Shown: piece after piece, positions 15,550 to 24,056 of the stretch
Layout: every line of letters starts with the position of its first letter
Position numbering within the stretch: the first letter of the stretch is position 1
NCBI GenBank assembly: GCA_021648365.1
Contig: JAKISY010000028.1
Location: 1 to 46,973 of the forward strand
Length of the DNA stretch: 46,973 nucleotides
Direction: 5' to 3'
From: Verrucomicrobiales bacterium
Lineage (GTDB): Bacteria; Verrucomicrobiota; Verrucomicrobiia; Verrucomicrobiales; DEV007
Notes under the pieces: generated by a model
Told to the model about the DNA's origin: nothing
The model's input: only the letters and a program-made list of their open reading frames with translations
Databases searched by the model: none
Translations under genes and position numbers: made by a program

Positions 15550-17532
15550 TTAGCTTTCCAACTCCAACTCAGATTTGGAGATACGCACGGCGCGGTCGAT
15601 GGTGTGGCGGGTGATGATATTGCCTTTGCTGCCACGTCCTTTGATCGATAGCTCGCCAAAATCAAAATCAACCTGCACATTGCGCAGTCGCAAGGCGGGT
15701 TTCAAATGGATGCGGATTTTGATGTTGGCTTCCTCCTCAGTATCATGTTCGGAGAGCCACATCACGCGTGTGCCGGCGGTGCCTTTGGTCAGGTCGTAGA
15801 GTTTCTCGCGGGTGACACCTGTGACCTGAAAGCGTTTGGCGAGGGCATTTCCTTGACGTCCGTCGCGGTAGATCATGTTGTAGAACTTGGGGCTGTCTTT
15901 ACGGAAAACATCTACTAGGATATTGTTTTTTCCGACAAACACTTTGTCGGCGATTTTGACCACCCGCATGTTGCCGTCGCGACTAAAGGCGATGATGTCG
16001 TCCATGCGTGAGCATTTGCAGACGGTCTCATCACGTTTCATGCTCCAACCGGCAAAACCTTCCTTGCGGTTGATGTAGAGCGTGTCGTTGGCAACGACCA
16101 CCGTCTTGGCATCGATCTTGTCGAAGGTGGATAACTCGGTCAGACGCTCGCGTCCTTTGCCGTATTTATCCTTGATGTTCTCGAACCAGGCGATGGTGTA
16201 TTTGGTAAGGTTGCGCAGGTTCTTTTTGACCTCCGCGATGCCCTTTTCGATATTGCGGATGTGCTCGTCTGCCTTGAATGCGTCGTATTTCGAGATGCGT
16301 TTGATTTTGATCTCGGTCAGGCGGGCAACATCTTCGTCGGTGACTTTGCGATGAAAAATATCGAGGTAAGGTTTCAGTCCTTCCCAGATTTCTTCCATCA
16401 CTGCCTCCCAAGTTTCGCATTCTTCGATGCGGCGATAGATGCGCTTTTCGATGAAGATTTTTTCGAGGCTAGAAAAGTGCCATTTTTCATCTAGCTCAGC
16501 GAGACGGATTTCGAGCTCCATTTTTAGCAGGTTGCGCGCGCGCTTGGCAGAGCGCTCGAGGATCTCGGTGACGGTTAGAAATTTGGGTTTATTGTCCTCG
16601 ATGACACAGGAGTTCGGCGAGAGTGAAATCTCGCAATCGCTGAAAGCGTAGAGCGCTTGGATCGTTTGCTCGGCATCCACTCCGGGTGGCAGATAGATTT
16701 GGATCTCAACTTTATCAGAGGTATTGTCTTCGATTTTAGAAATCTTGACCTTGCCCTGATCGTTGGCTCTGAGGATAGAGTCGGTCAGGCTAACCGTGGT
16801 GGTGCCGTAGGGAAGCTCGGTGATGGTTAGCTGTTTGCGTTTGGTGGCGGTGATGCGTGCCCGCACTCGAACCTTGCCGCCGCGTAGTCCGTCGTTGTAG
16901 TCCGAGGCATCGGCGATGGCGCCTTGAGGGAAATCGGGGAACAGCTCGAAGGGTTCTTTTCTCAACGAGCAAATACAGGCATCGATCAGCTCGATGAAAT
17001 TGTGTGGCAGGAATTTGCAGGCGAGACCAACTGCGATGCCGTCCACACCTTGGGCGAGGGTGAGGGGGAACTTCGAGGGCAGGGCAACAGGCTCTTTGTT
17101 ACGCCCGTCGTAAGAGGATGCCCAAGTGGTGGTCTTGGGATTGAATAGGATGTCGTTAGCAAATTTTGATAAACGCGCTTCGATGTATCGAGGTGCAGCA
17201 GCGTTGTCGCCGGTCAAGAGGTTGCCCCAGTTTCCCTGGGTTTCGATCAGCAGATCTTTTTGTCCTAGATTGACAATGGCAGCACCAATCGAGGCGTCAC
17301 CATGCGGGTGATACTGCATGGTGTGCCCAACGATGTTAGCCACTTTGTTGAAACGTCCGTCGTCCTTTTCTTTGAAAGAGTGCAGGATACGTCGTTGCAC
17401 CGGTTTCAGGCCATCGTCGATGTGCGGTACCGCGCGTTCGAGGATGACGTAACTGGCGTAATCGAGGAACCAGTCGGAGTACATCTCCTTCATCGAGATG
17501 CTAGTATTCACAGGTGTATTTCCGTCGGGCAT
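15550..17532 (-). CDS. parC: type IIA DNA topoisomerase subunit A (ParC/GyrA-like)
   Basis: 660-residue DNA-cleaving subunit of topoisomerase IV. N-terminal YASYVILERAVPHIDDGLKP and the winged-helix segment VGHTMQYHPHGDASI are classical; the catalytic tyrosine is in AAPRYIEARLS near residue 119. The protein is shorter than E. coli ParC (752) and the sequence pattern resembles the second GyrA/ParC of Chlamydiae and Bacteroidetes. The C-terminal 150 residues carry poorly conserved blade-like repeats (VFVGKNNILVDVF). It begins 21 bp after the stop of parE, so the two subunits form one operon. A 70-bp relic of its 3' end lies at 5572-5641. Confidence 0.92.
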   Translation of the reverse strand: MPDGNTPVNTSISMKEMYSDWFLDYASYVILERAVPHIDDGLKPVQRRILHSFKEKDDGRFNKVANIVGHTMQYHPHGDASIGAAIVNLGQKDLLIETQGNWGNLLTGDNAAAPRYIEARLSKFANDILFNPKTTTWASSYDGRNKEPVALPSKFPLTLAQGVDGIAVGLACKFLPHNFIELIDACICSLRKEPFELFPDFPQGAIADASDYNDGLRGGKVRVRARITATKRKQLTITELPYGTTTVSLTDSILRANDQGKVKISKIEDNTSDKVEIQIYLPPGVDAEQTIQALYAFSDCEISLSPNSCVIEDNKPKFLTVTEILERSAKRARNLLKMELEIRLAELDEKWHFSSLEKIFIEKRIYRRIEECETWEAVMEEIWEGLKPYLDIFHRKVTDEDVARLTEIKIKRISKYDAFKADEHIRNIEKGIAEVKKNLRNLTKYTIAWFENIKDKYGKGRERLTELSTFDKIDAKTVVVANDTLYINRKEGFAGWSMKRDETVCKCSRMDDIIAFSRDGNMRVVKIADKVFVGKNNILVDVFRKDSPKFYNMIYRDGRQGNALAKRFQVTGVTREKLYDLTKGTAGTRVMWLSEHDTEEEANIKIRIHLKPALRLRNVQVDFDFGELSIKGRGSKGNIITRHTIDRAVRISKSELELES

Positions 17533-17553
17533 GAGTCAAAAAAATTAAAAAAA

Positions 17554-19458
17554 TTAAGCGGCATCCTCGCCGTTCTGCACGGCTTGATTTGGGGCAGGGT
17601 CATCGTCGATGATATCTTCTTCCACGCGCAGGTTTTTGATGATGTATTGTTGCCGGTCGGGAGTGTTTTTTCCCATGTAAAAAGAGAGTAGCTCTTCCAC
17701 CGCGCGGGGCGAAGGCGGCATGATGACGGGTTCTAGTCGCATCGTTTTGCCGATGAAGTCTTTGAACTCATCGGGTGAGATTTCTCCTAAGCCTTTGAAT
17801 CGGGTGATCTCAGGGTTGGGTTTGAGCGCCTTGATCGCTGCATGGCGTTCTTCTTCCGAATAACAATAGCGGGTTTCCTTTTTGTTGCGTACGCGGAACA
17901 GTGGCGTCTGTAGGATGTAAACGTGTTCGTCGCGGATCAGGTCGGGGAAAAACTGGAGGAAAAATGTCAATAACAACAAGCGGATGTGCATGCCGTCCAC
18001 ATCGGCATCAGTGGCTACAACGATCTTGTTGTAGCGCAGGTTCTCCATGTTGTTTTCGATGTCCAGAGCTGCTTGCAAGAGGTTGAACTCTTCGTTTTCG
18101 TAAACGATTTTGCGCGACAGCTCAAAAGTATTTTTAGGTTTACCGCGCAAGCTGAACACCGCTTGAGTTTCCACATCGCGAGCTTTGGTGATGGATCCAC
18201 TGGCGGAGTCGCCCTCAGTGATAAACAGAGTGCTGGCAGCTGCCTTTTTGTGCCGAGTATTGAAGTGAGCACGACAGTCACGCAGTTTTTTGTTGTGAAC
18301 CTTGGACGCGCGAGCGCGATCACGAGAGAGTTTTTTGATCCCCTTGAGTTCTTTGCGTTCGCGCTCGGAGCGGGTGATTTTTTCCACCAGAGATTTGCCC
18401 GCATCTTTGTTGCGGTGCAGATAGTTGTCGAGGTGTTGACCAAGAAAATTGCCGACAAAAGCTCTGATCGACTCGCCGTTGGGAGCCATCAGCGTCGAGC
18501 CAAGCTTGGTTTTGGTCTGTGATTCGAAAATCGGATCTTCAACTTTGATGCTGATCGCAGCGACGATGCCGTTGCGGATGTCGGCGGCTTCATATTGTTT
18601 TTTGAAATGGGTGCGGACAGTGGCGATGATGCCTTCGCGTAAAGCTGCGAGGTGGGTGCCGCCCATGGTGGTATGTTGACCATTGATGAAAGCATAATAC
18701 TCCTCGCCACTTTGTTCGGTGTGGGTGATGGCGACCTCGATGTCGTGATCCGCCAAGTGGGCGATGGGGTAGAGTAATTCTTGACCACCGAGATTTTCAG
18801 TCAGCAGATCGAGCAGACCGTTTTTGGATTTGAACTTTTTGCCGTTGAGGCTGAGTGTCAGGCCGGTGTTTAGATAAGCGTAGTTGCGCAGCATCTGCTC
18901 GACAAAGTCCATGTTCCACTTGAACTCACCAAAGATATCGGTGTCAGCATCGAAGCAGATGGTGGTGCCGTTGGCTTCGGAGGTTTTGCGAGCATTTTTG
19001 ACCTCATCAGTTACTTCGCCGCGGGAGAACTCGATTGCTTTGGTTTTATTTTCCCGCACCGATTGGATTTCGAAAAAACCTGACAGCGCGTTGACCGCTT
19101 TGATCCCGACCCCATTCAGTCCGACCGATTTTTTGAAAGCCTCGGAATCGTATTTGGCTCCGGTATTGATCTTGGCAGCACAATCCATCAGCTTGCCGAG
19201 GGGAATGCCGCGTCCGTGATCGCGCACCCGCACAAAAGTTCCATCGATCTCGATTTCGATTAATTTGCCAAAACCCATCACAAATTCGTCGATGCAGTTA
19301 TCGATCACCTCCTTGAGCAAGATGTAGAGCCCGTCGTCATTGGAGGAGCCGTCCCCGAGTTTGCCGATGTACATGCCCGGACGCAAGCGGATGTGCTCCC
19401 GCCAGTCGAGGGATTTGATATCGTCTTCAGTGTAGCTGCCCGCTTCTCTTTTCGCCAT
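17554..19458 (-). CDS. parE: type IIA DNA topoisomerase subunit B (ParE/GyrB-like)
   Basis: 634-residue ATPase subunit of the same topoisomerase. The GHKL ATP fold is clear: RLRPGMYIGKLG, DNCIDEFVMG with the Mg-binding acidic residue, VRDHGRGIPLG, and GLNGVGIKAVNALS. The TOPRIM part has the glutamate motif EGDSASGS and DADVDGMH, and the end has RFKGLGEISPDEF. Length matches bacterial ParE and lacks the insertion of proteobacterial GyrB. It is the first gene of the parE-parC pair. Together they decatenate replicated chromosomes and relax supercoils in the cytoplasm. Likely promoter upstream of 19458 is not resolved. Confidence 0.92.
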   Translation of the reverse strand: MAKREAGSYTEDDIKSLDWREHIRLRPGMYIGKLGDGSSNDDGLYILLKEVIDNCIDEFVMGFGKLIEIEIDGTFVRVRDHGRGIPLGKLMDCAAKINTGAKYDSEAFKKSVGLNGVGIKAVNALSGFFEIQSVRENKTKAIEFSRGEVTDEVKNARKTSEANGTTICFDADTDIFGEFKWNMDFVEQMLRNYAYLNTGLTLSLNGKKFKSKNGLLDLLTENLGGQELLYPIAHLADHDIEVAITHTEQSGEEYYAFINGQHTTMGGTHLAALREGIIATVRTHFKKQYEAADIRNGIVAAISIKVEDPIFESQTKTKLGSTLMAPNGESIRAFVGNFLGQHLDNYLHRNKDAGKSLVEKITRSERERKELKGIKKLSRDRARASKVHNKKLRDCRAHFNTRHKKAAASTLFITEGDSASGSITKARDVETQAVFSLRGKPKNTFELSRKIVYENEEFNLLQAALDIENNMENLRYNKIVVATDADVDGMHIRLLLLTFFLQFFPDLIRDEHVYILQTPLFRVRNKKETRYCYSEEERHAAIKALKPNPEITRFKGLGEISPDEFKDFIGKTMRLEPVIMPPSPRAVEELLSFYMGKNTPDRQQYIIKNLRVEEDIIDDDPAPNQAVQNGEDAA

Positions 19459-19615
19459 GATAGTTTAAGGGTTTCAACCTCAAGCTCTTAGTGTTTAAGA
19501 TTTCTTAAACAATTTCAACCACGGAGTTTGGATTTTTGGTGTTTTGTTGGGGGGAGAAGAGCTAACACACGCAAATAAATGGGAATATAGCGGTAGGATC
19601 CGAAAAAGGAGGCAT

Positions 19616-19650
19616 CACGCCCGCTACGCTCAAGCCGCTAAGACGCAAAG
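19616..19650 (+). repeat. dispersed repeat, copy 2 (CACGCCCGCT... type)
   Basis: CACGCCCGCTACGCTCAAG followed by CCGCTAAGACGCAAAG. It differs from copies 1 and 3 by one base in the first 19. It lies between parE and the truncated PIN toxin gene, 6 bp before the antitoxin remnant. Confidence 0.7.
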
Positions 19651-19655
19651 GGGGG

Positions 19656-19724
19656 ATGTTTAATGGTTCTGGTGCGGGTTTTGATGAGGCTAAGTTGAAT
19701 GATGAGCTGGCTGATCATTTTTAA
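19656..19724 (+). pseudogene. possible C-terminal remnant of an antitoxin
   Basis: ATG 19656 to TAA 19722-19724 gives 22 residues, MFNGSGAGFDEAKLNDELAD and two more, a short acidic tail such as antitoxins of PIN toxins of the next gene's type carry (glycine-rich turn then acidic helix). It ends 14 bp before the toxin start, the right place for an antitoxin. The DNA-binding part is gone, its place taken by a dispersed repeat. Tentative. Confidence 0.35.
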
Positions 19725-19738
19725 GAACCTTTGGAGAG

Positions 19739-19996
19739 ATGAAAAAGGTTAAAGGCTGGCTGTTGGATACGCATGCTCTGTTATGGATGCTTTACGGAGA
19801 TAAACGATTGTCGGCTGCAGCGGCTAAGGCCATTGATGGGGATCGTTTGCTTTACGTATCGGTGGCGAGTTTTTGGGAAATAGCGATCAAGCAGGGTTCA
19901 AAAAGATTCGATTTTGAGATCGACCCGAGTTGGGATGAATTGTTTCAGAATGAGTTGAAACGGATACGGGTGGTGGAGCTCTCGACACTACCGTAG
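19739..19996 (+). pseudogene. truncated PIN-domain toxin (VapC-like)
   Basis: 85 residues. WLLDTHALLWML and YVSVASFWEIAIK match the group of PIN toxins that usually run to about 125 residues, and contain the first aspartate and the glutamate of the active site. The frame stops at TAG 19994-19996 after VVELSTLP, exactly where family members continue with the segment carrying the last two acids (HRDPFDRLL-like). No continuation appears in any frame downstream. The toxin is therefore very likely dead; its antitoxin is also reduced to a remnant. Confidence 0.75.
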
Positions 19997-20052
19997 GAGC
20001 AACGATATTGCACCGGAGCACTTAGCAATATTGATAACAAGTTCAGGTATTC

Positions 20053-20220
20053 ATTAACAACAGGCGGAGTTGTCGAACACTCATTAACATCAAACCTATT
20101 AGTTGTTAATTTTTTTCAGAATCTTAGCAGCAAGCATCATCACTGTTAATCTATGAACGACAATGAGTTTAGTGATTAATATTACGCTCTTTATTGACAG
20201 ATAAAGTCTTTGCAGTTAAT
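20053..20220. promoter_or_regulatory. five ATTAAC/GTTAAT hexamers upstream of fic
   Basis: ATTAAC at 20053 and 20083, and its reverse complement GTTAAT at 20105, 20145 and 20215. The last one overlaps the -10 box of the fic promoter. The arrangement suggests binding sites for a repressor, possibly the winged-helix C-terminus of Fic itself. AT-rich context makes some copies possible by chance. Confidence 0.35.
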
Positions 20221-20222
20221 AT
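20194..20222 (+). promoter_or_regulatory. sigma-70-type promoter of fic, apparently leaderless
   Basis: TTGACA at 20194-20199, a 17-bp spacer, TAATAT at 20217-20222. The ATG of fic begins at 20232, so the expected transcription start near 20229 leaves only about 3 nt of leader and no room for a ribosome binding site. Confidence 0.65.
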
Positions 20223-20231
20223 TATTCCCAA

Positions 20232-21353
20232 ATGGAAATAGATACTAGCCAGGCCGTCTTCTACCACGAAGGGCAATTCCCGCCTTCTTCACTAGATTAC
20301 GCTCGCATCATGCCGTCCTTACTTGCTGCCACGGATGCTTTGGCGCGTTATGACCAGATGCTCAAGAGTCTGCACAATAGTGAAATATTTCTCGCCCCTT
20401 TACGCAGTCAGGAGGCGGTGATTTCTTCCCGTATGGAGGGCACGATCAGCACGATGGATGAGATTTTGCAACTTGATGCCGAATACGAGGAAGGGCAGGA
20501 TTCGCAGCCAGAAGCTCGATCTGAGGCGATCGAAACCTTGCTTTACCGACGCTCGCTTTACACCGCACAACGTCAGATGGAACAAGGGCGACCGCTGTCC
20601 ACTTCGCTGATCAAAAGCATTCACCAACAACTGCTCTCCTTCGGTCGAGGCGCTCACAAAGCGCCTGGTGCCTTTAAAAACGAACAGAACTACATCGGCG
20701 ACAGAGGACGGCGGCAGATCCGATTTGTGCCCATCGCTCCGGAAAAACTGGAGAGCGGGTTGGATGCTCTTTTCTCCATGATTGAAACCGGTGATTACCC
20801 GATCCTACTACGCACTGCCCTAGCACATGTCGAATTTGAAGCCCTTCACCCTTTCAAAGACGGCAATGGCAGAGTGGGGCGGATGTTGATCACTCTCTTG
20901 CTTTGGAATGGCGGCGCTATCGGGGCTCCCCATTTTTACATCAGTCGCTACTTCGAGGACAACAAGGACGAGTATCTTGCGACGATGCGTGCGGTCTCTG
21001 ACACTGGGGCGTGGGATGAGTGGTGTATCTTCTTTCTCCAGGCGATCAAAGAACAAGCGATTTACAATCTGGAAACCGCCGAGAGAGTTCGCTCGCTCTA
21101 CGAAGAAATGAAGGGGCGATTTTCAGAACTGCTTGCCTCCAAGTGGTCGGTAGCCGCGCTAGATTTTGTCTTTACCAATCCGGTGTTTTACAATAGTCGT
21201 TTTCGTAAGAGAGCTGGAATCCCTAATCAGACGGCAGCGCGGTTCACCCGTGTTCTTCATCAGGAAGGGGTGCTGCAAACGGTAAGGGAAGGATCAGGGC
21301 GACGATCTGTAGTCTATCGCTTCGAGCCACTGATGGAGCTTGTTCGGATTTGA
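20232..21353 (+). CDS. Fic-family protein (AMPylase-type) with N-terminal inhibitory helix
   Basis: 373 residues. The Fic active-site motif HPFKDGNGRVGR is complete, including the catalytic histidine and the phosphate-binding loop, near residues 202-213. Upstream, SSRMEG (about residue 60) fits the (S/T)xxxE(G/N) inhibitory motif whose glutamate blocks ATP binding, so this is a self-inhibited Fic protein. The C-terminal part (about 285-370) looks like a winged helix, as in many Fic proteins of this layout. Members transfer AMP to target proteins; the target is unknown. The start is supported by family conservation near YHEGQFPP and by the promoter right before it. No separate antitoxin gene is adjacent. 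Confidence 0.92.
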   Translation: MEIDTSQAVFYHEGQFPPSSLDYARIMPSLLAATDALARYDQMLKSLHNSEIFLAPLRSQEAVISSRMEGTISTMDEILQLDAEYEEGQDSQPEARSEAIETLLYRRSLYTAQRQMEQGRPLSTSLIKSIHQQLLSFGRGAHKAPGAFKNEQNYIGDRGRRQIRFVPIAPEKLESGLDALFSMIETGDYPILLRTALAHVEFEALHPFKDGNGRVGRMLITLLLWNGGAIGAPHFYISRYFEDNKDEYLATMRAVSDTGAWDEWCIFFLQAIKEQAIYNLETAERVRSLYEEMKGRFSELLASKWSVAALDFVFTNPVFYNSRFRKRAGIPNQTAARFTRVLHQEGVLQTVREGSGRRSVVYRFEPLMELVRI

Positions 21354-21665
21354 TTGTGCTGAGCATCTGCCAACGAGGGATGTTTGCGCTGGTGACGATG
21401 TATTTATTGATCAAAGGGGGTATCGCCTTTGATGAGTATTGATCGTTGAGATCGCGTGTTGCTGCGTTGCAGCAATGGGTTGTTGGTGATGGGTTGTTGG
21501 TGATGGGAAACCACGGCTCCGCCGTGGTCTATCGCCTGAAATCCCTTTGGGATAAAGGAGCGGAAATTTTGGCCATCGTAACAAGGTCAAATTAGCCACT
21601 CTGCCAAAATCGGCTACGCCTATATCGCCAGCTTGACAAAGACCATGTAATACGTAGTTTTACCT
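21354..21665. repeat. intergenic region with two hairpins and a 14-bp tandem repeat
   Basis: Between fic and the AbrB-like antitoxin. It contains TTGCTGC-GTT-GCAGCAA (21459-21475), then ATGGGTTGTTGGTG repeated twice plus a partial third (21475-21507), then ACCACGGC-TCC-GCCGTGGT (21510-21528). The 56 bp from 21475 to 21530 look like a mobile intergenic element of the REP type. Nothing that I would call a gene; a minus-strand frame across it (21411-21599) is low complexity. Confidence 0.6.
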
Positions 21666-21896
21666 ATGGTCAAAACTATTGCAAAAGTGGGCAATTCTCA
21701 GGGGATCATCTTTGATTCGGCTTTGTTGAAGCTGGCGAAGTTGAGTGTGGGCGATAAGGTGAATCTCGAAGTGCACGCGGGTGGGACGATTACGATCACG
21801 CCGGTCGAGCAGGACTTTCCTAATAAAGAAGCGGTGAGCGATCTCATCGAATCCACGATGACTGATTATGCAAAAACGATGAAGCGTTTGGCTTGA
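21666..21896 (+). CDS. AbrB/MazE-type antitoxin of a Doc toxin
   Basis: 76 residues. IAKVGNSQGIIFDSALLKLA and the following VGDKVNLEV form the AbrB/SpoVT-like swapped hairpin used by MazE-like antitoxins for DNA binding; the C-terminal 25 residues are a charged helix that would bind the toxin. The TGA (21894-21896) lies 8 bp before the preferred ATG of the Doc gene, or overlaps a TTG at 21893. Presumably neutralises the Doc toxin and represses the pair. The usual Doc partner is Phd, so the AbrB-type partner is noteworthy although known elsewhere. Confidence 0.85.
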   Translation: MVKTIAKVGNSQGIIFDSALLKLAKLSVGDKVNLEVHAGGTITITPVEQDFPNKEAVSDLIESTMTDYAKTMKRLA

Positions 21897-21904
21897 TATT
21901 TGGC

Positions 21905-22312
21905 ATGAAAAAAAATGTTAATCAATGTCATCATCTGACCGTAGATATCGTTCTGGAAATCCACCAGGCGGCGATTGCGAAGTTCGGAGGTAGTTCTGGT
22001 TTGCGTTCACTTGATTTGCTTGAATCTGCGGTGGCGGCTCCGCAAGCTACTTTTGGAGGGCAATCGACTTACACAGATCTGATTGATCTCGCGGCGGCGT
22101 ATTTGTATTTCCTTTGTAGCAATCACCCTTTTGTGGATGGCAACAAGCGGGTGGCATTGGGTGCGTGTTTGGTTTTTCTACGTTTGAATGGTATGATTCC
22201 GAGTTCTGATAGTGATCAATGGGAAAAGCTCACACTGGATGTTGCGGCGGGGAAACTTCAGCGTGGGGAAAGCACGGGGCGCTTGCGGGACTTAATGGCG
22301 GAGGGGATTTAA
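21905..22312 (+). CDS. doc: Doc-type toxin (Fic/Doc kinase)
   Basis: 135 residues. The Doc signature HPFVDGNKRVAL is present near residue 78 with lysine in place of the glycine of AMPylating Fic proteins; Doc toxins with this NKR motif phosphorylate elongation factor Tu and stop translation. The N-terminal LTVDIVLEIHQAAIAKFGG and central LIDLAAAYLYFL helices fit the family, and the length is normal. I chose ATG 21905; TTG 21893 would add four residues. It ends 13 bp before rsgA, so toxin and rsgA could share a transcript. Confidence 0.9.
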   Translation: MKKNVNQCHHLTVDIVLEIHQAAIAKFGGSSGLRSLDLLESAVAAPQATFGGQSTYTDLIDLAAAYLYFLCSNHPFVDGNKRVALGACLVFLRLNGMIPSSDSDQWEKLTLDVAAGKLQRGESTGRLRDLMAEGI

Positions 22313-22325
22313 GCTTTTTATTTTT

Positions 22326-23450
22326 ATGTCGTTAACACTCGCAGATCTGGGATGGAATGATGCTTTTGAAGTTGAGTTCCAACCGTTTTACAAAAAAGCT
22401 TGGAAACCTGCGCGCTTGATTCGTGATAATAAGATCACTTATGGGGCGCTGCTCGATGGTGGTGAGGAGCTGGAGGTGGTGATGAGTGGCGATGTGTATC
22501 ATCGGGCGAAAAATGATGCGGCGCTGCCGGCGGTGGGGGATTGGGTGGCGATCGATGTCGGCAGTGATCAGGATGAGCCGATGATTCGTGAGCGTCTGTC
22601 GCGGCAGACCTGTTTTTCGCGCAAGGCTCCGGGCAAGACTTCTGCGGAGCAGGTGATCGCGGCGAATGCAGATGTGGTGATCGTGGTGACGGATGCGGAT
22701 ACGGATTTTAATCTGCGAAGGATGGAGCGTTATATCGCGTTGACTGCGCGGAGTGGCTCTAAGCTGGTGGTGCTGGTGAATAAATCGGATCTTTTTCCTA
22801 CGGAACAAAATGAAGGGGCGGCGGCGGCGATTCGGGAGCTGAGTGCGGAGGTGGATGTGCATATCACTACGGCGGTCAATGCGGAGGGGGTGGAGGTGAT
22901 TAGGACTTATCTACATAAAGGGGTCACAGGAACTTTGGTAGGTTCGAGCGGGGTGGGTAAGTCGAGTTTGGTGAATCAGTTGCTGGGTGGCGAGGAGTGG
23001 CAGATCACGGCGGAGGTGAACGAGGTGTCGGGCAAGGGCAGGCATACGACGACGGCGCGGGAACTGATGGTTTTGCGAGGTGGGGGGATTCTGATCGATA
23101 ATCCGGGGATTAGGGAGGTTCACATGTGGACAGATGAATCGACGCTGCGGGAGCAGTTTGAGGATATTGAGGAGCTGGCGATGCGGTGCAAGTTTCACGA
23201 TTGCAAACATGGCAATGATAAGGGATGTGCGATTCGCGAGGCGGTGCAGAGTGGGGAGTTGGCGGTGGGGAGGTTTGAGAGTTTTTTGAAGTTGGATGAA
23301 GAGATCGCTAAGCTGAGTGAGCGGCGTAAGAGGGGGCAGATGAATGTCGAGCGGCGTGCGAAGAGGGATCACAGGATTAAGGCTAGGAACTTGGGCGATC
23401 GTATTGACTTGGATCGGGATTTGGATCCGGATAGGGGAAACAGAATTTGA
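22326..23450 (+). CDS. rsgA: ribosome small subunit-dependent GTPase RsgA
   Basis: Circularly permuted GTPase that checks and releases factors in late 30S subunit maturation. 374 residues. An OB-fold stands first (about residues 40-110), then G4 NKSD (about residue 150), the P-loop GSSGVGKSS (about 206) and G3 DNPGIRE (about 258), in the permuted order. The C-terminal zinc site has CKFHDCKHGNDKGC, i.e. Cys-His-Cys spacing of the family. The tail is rich in Arg/Lys. It follows the Doc toxin by 13 bp, an unusual neighbour. A short repeat starts directly after its TGA. Confidence 0.94.
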   Translation: MSLTLADLGWNDAFEVEFQPFYKKAWKPARLIRDNKITYGALLDGGEELEVVMSGDVYHRAKNDAALPAVGDWVAIDVGSDQDEPMIRERLSRQTCFSRKAPGKTSAEQVIAANADVVIVVTDADTDFNLRRMERYIALTARSGSKLVVLVNKSDLFPTEQNEGAAAAIRELSAEVDVHITTAVNAEGVEVIRTYLHKGVTGTLVGSSGVGKSSLVNQLLGGEEWQITAEVNEVSGKGRHTTTARELMVLRGGGILIDNPGIREVHMWTDESTLREQFEDIEELAMRCKFHDCKHGNDKGCAIREAVQSGELAVGRFESFLKLDEEIAKLSERRKRGQMNVERRAKRDHRIKARNLGDRIDLDRDLDPDRGNRI

Positions 23451-23482
23451 CCACGGAAAAGCACGGAAAGGCACGGAAAAAT
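23451..23482 (+). repeat. CACGGAAA tandem-like dispersed repeat
   Basis: Starts with the base after the rsgA stop: three near-copies of a CACGGAAA(A/G) unit at 10-11 bp spacing. It belongs to the loose class of CCACGGA / CCGCGGAT intergenic repeats also seen at 24211-24246, 24427-24457 and 43868-43895. Confidence 0.55.
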
Positions 23483-23568
23483 TAAGAGTAAGATGAAATG
23501 AATGAGTGTGGGGAAGGTTTAACTATGAAAGAGATCTTGGTGGGAAGAATTTGAATGGAAGATAAATT

Positions 23569-24003
23569 ATGAGTGATAGAGATGATCCAGATTGGGTGCC
23601 GAGGGAGCGGGAGGAATCTTTGTGTCCGTGCAAGAGTCGGATGAGTTATAAGGAGTGCTGTATGCCGTTTCATTATGGCAAGGCTAAGCCGGAGACCGCG
23701 GAGCAGTTGATGCGTTCGCGTTACTCGGCTTACTTTTTCCGCAATGTGGATTATCTGGTGGAGACGACGCATCCTAAAACCAGAGAAGCCAATTTATGGG
23801 AGGAGCTGGATAAAACGATTGATCAGGTGAAGTGGAAGTTTCTAACTATCGTGGCTACTTCGCAAGGTGGCAAAGAGGATAAGAAGGGCAAGGTGGAGTT
23901 TGTGGCAGATTATTATGTCGAGGGCGAAGCCTATGAATTGCACGAGTGCTCACGTTTTCGGAGGCATAAGGGGATGTGGAAGTATTTGGATGGGAAGGGG
24001 TAG
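23569..24003 (+). CDS. YchJ-like protein with SEC-C zinc motif
   Basis: 144 residues. The N-terminal CPCKSRMSYKECC motif is a SEC-C-type zinc site (CxC...CC), followed by the UPF0225/YchJ pattern FHYGKAKPETAEQLMRSRYS and YLVETTHP. The rest adopts an NTF2-like composition (FVADYYVEG, FRRHKGMWKYLDG). The family has no established function. It is monocistronic here, with 118 bp of repeat-bearing sequence before it. Confidence 0.88.
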   Translation: MSDRDDPDWVPREREESLCPCKSRMSYKECCMPFHYGKAKPETAEQLMRSRYSAYFFRNVDYLVETTHPKTREANLWEELDKTIDQVKWKFLTIVATSQGGKEDKKGKVEFVADYYVEGEAYELHECSRFRRHKGMWKYLDGKG

Positions 24004-24056
24004 GGGGCAGAAGGGCTCATCCACGCAAATTGTAGAATGAAGCGAAGAATGCTGAT

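Noticed and set aside
20232..21353. Fic protein as the toxin of a classical two-gene system
   Set aside because: It carries its own inhibitory motif and no separate antitoxin gene is adjacent.
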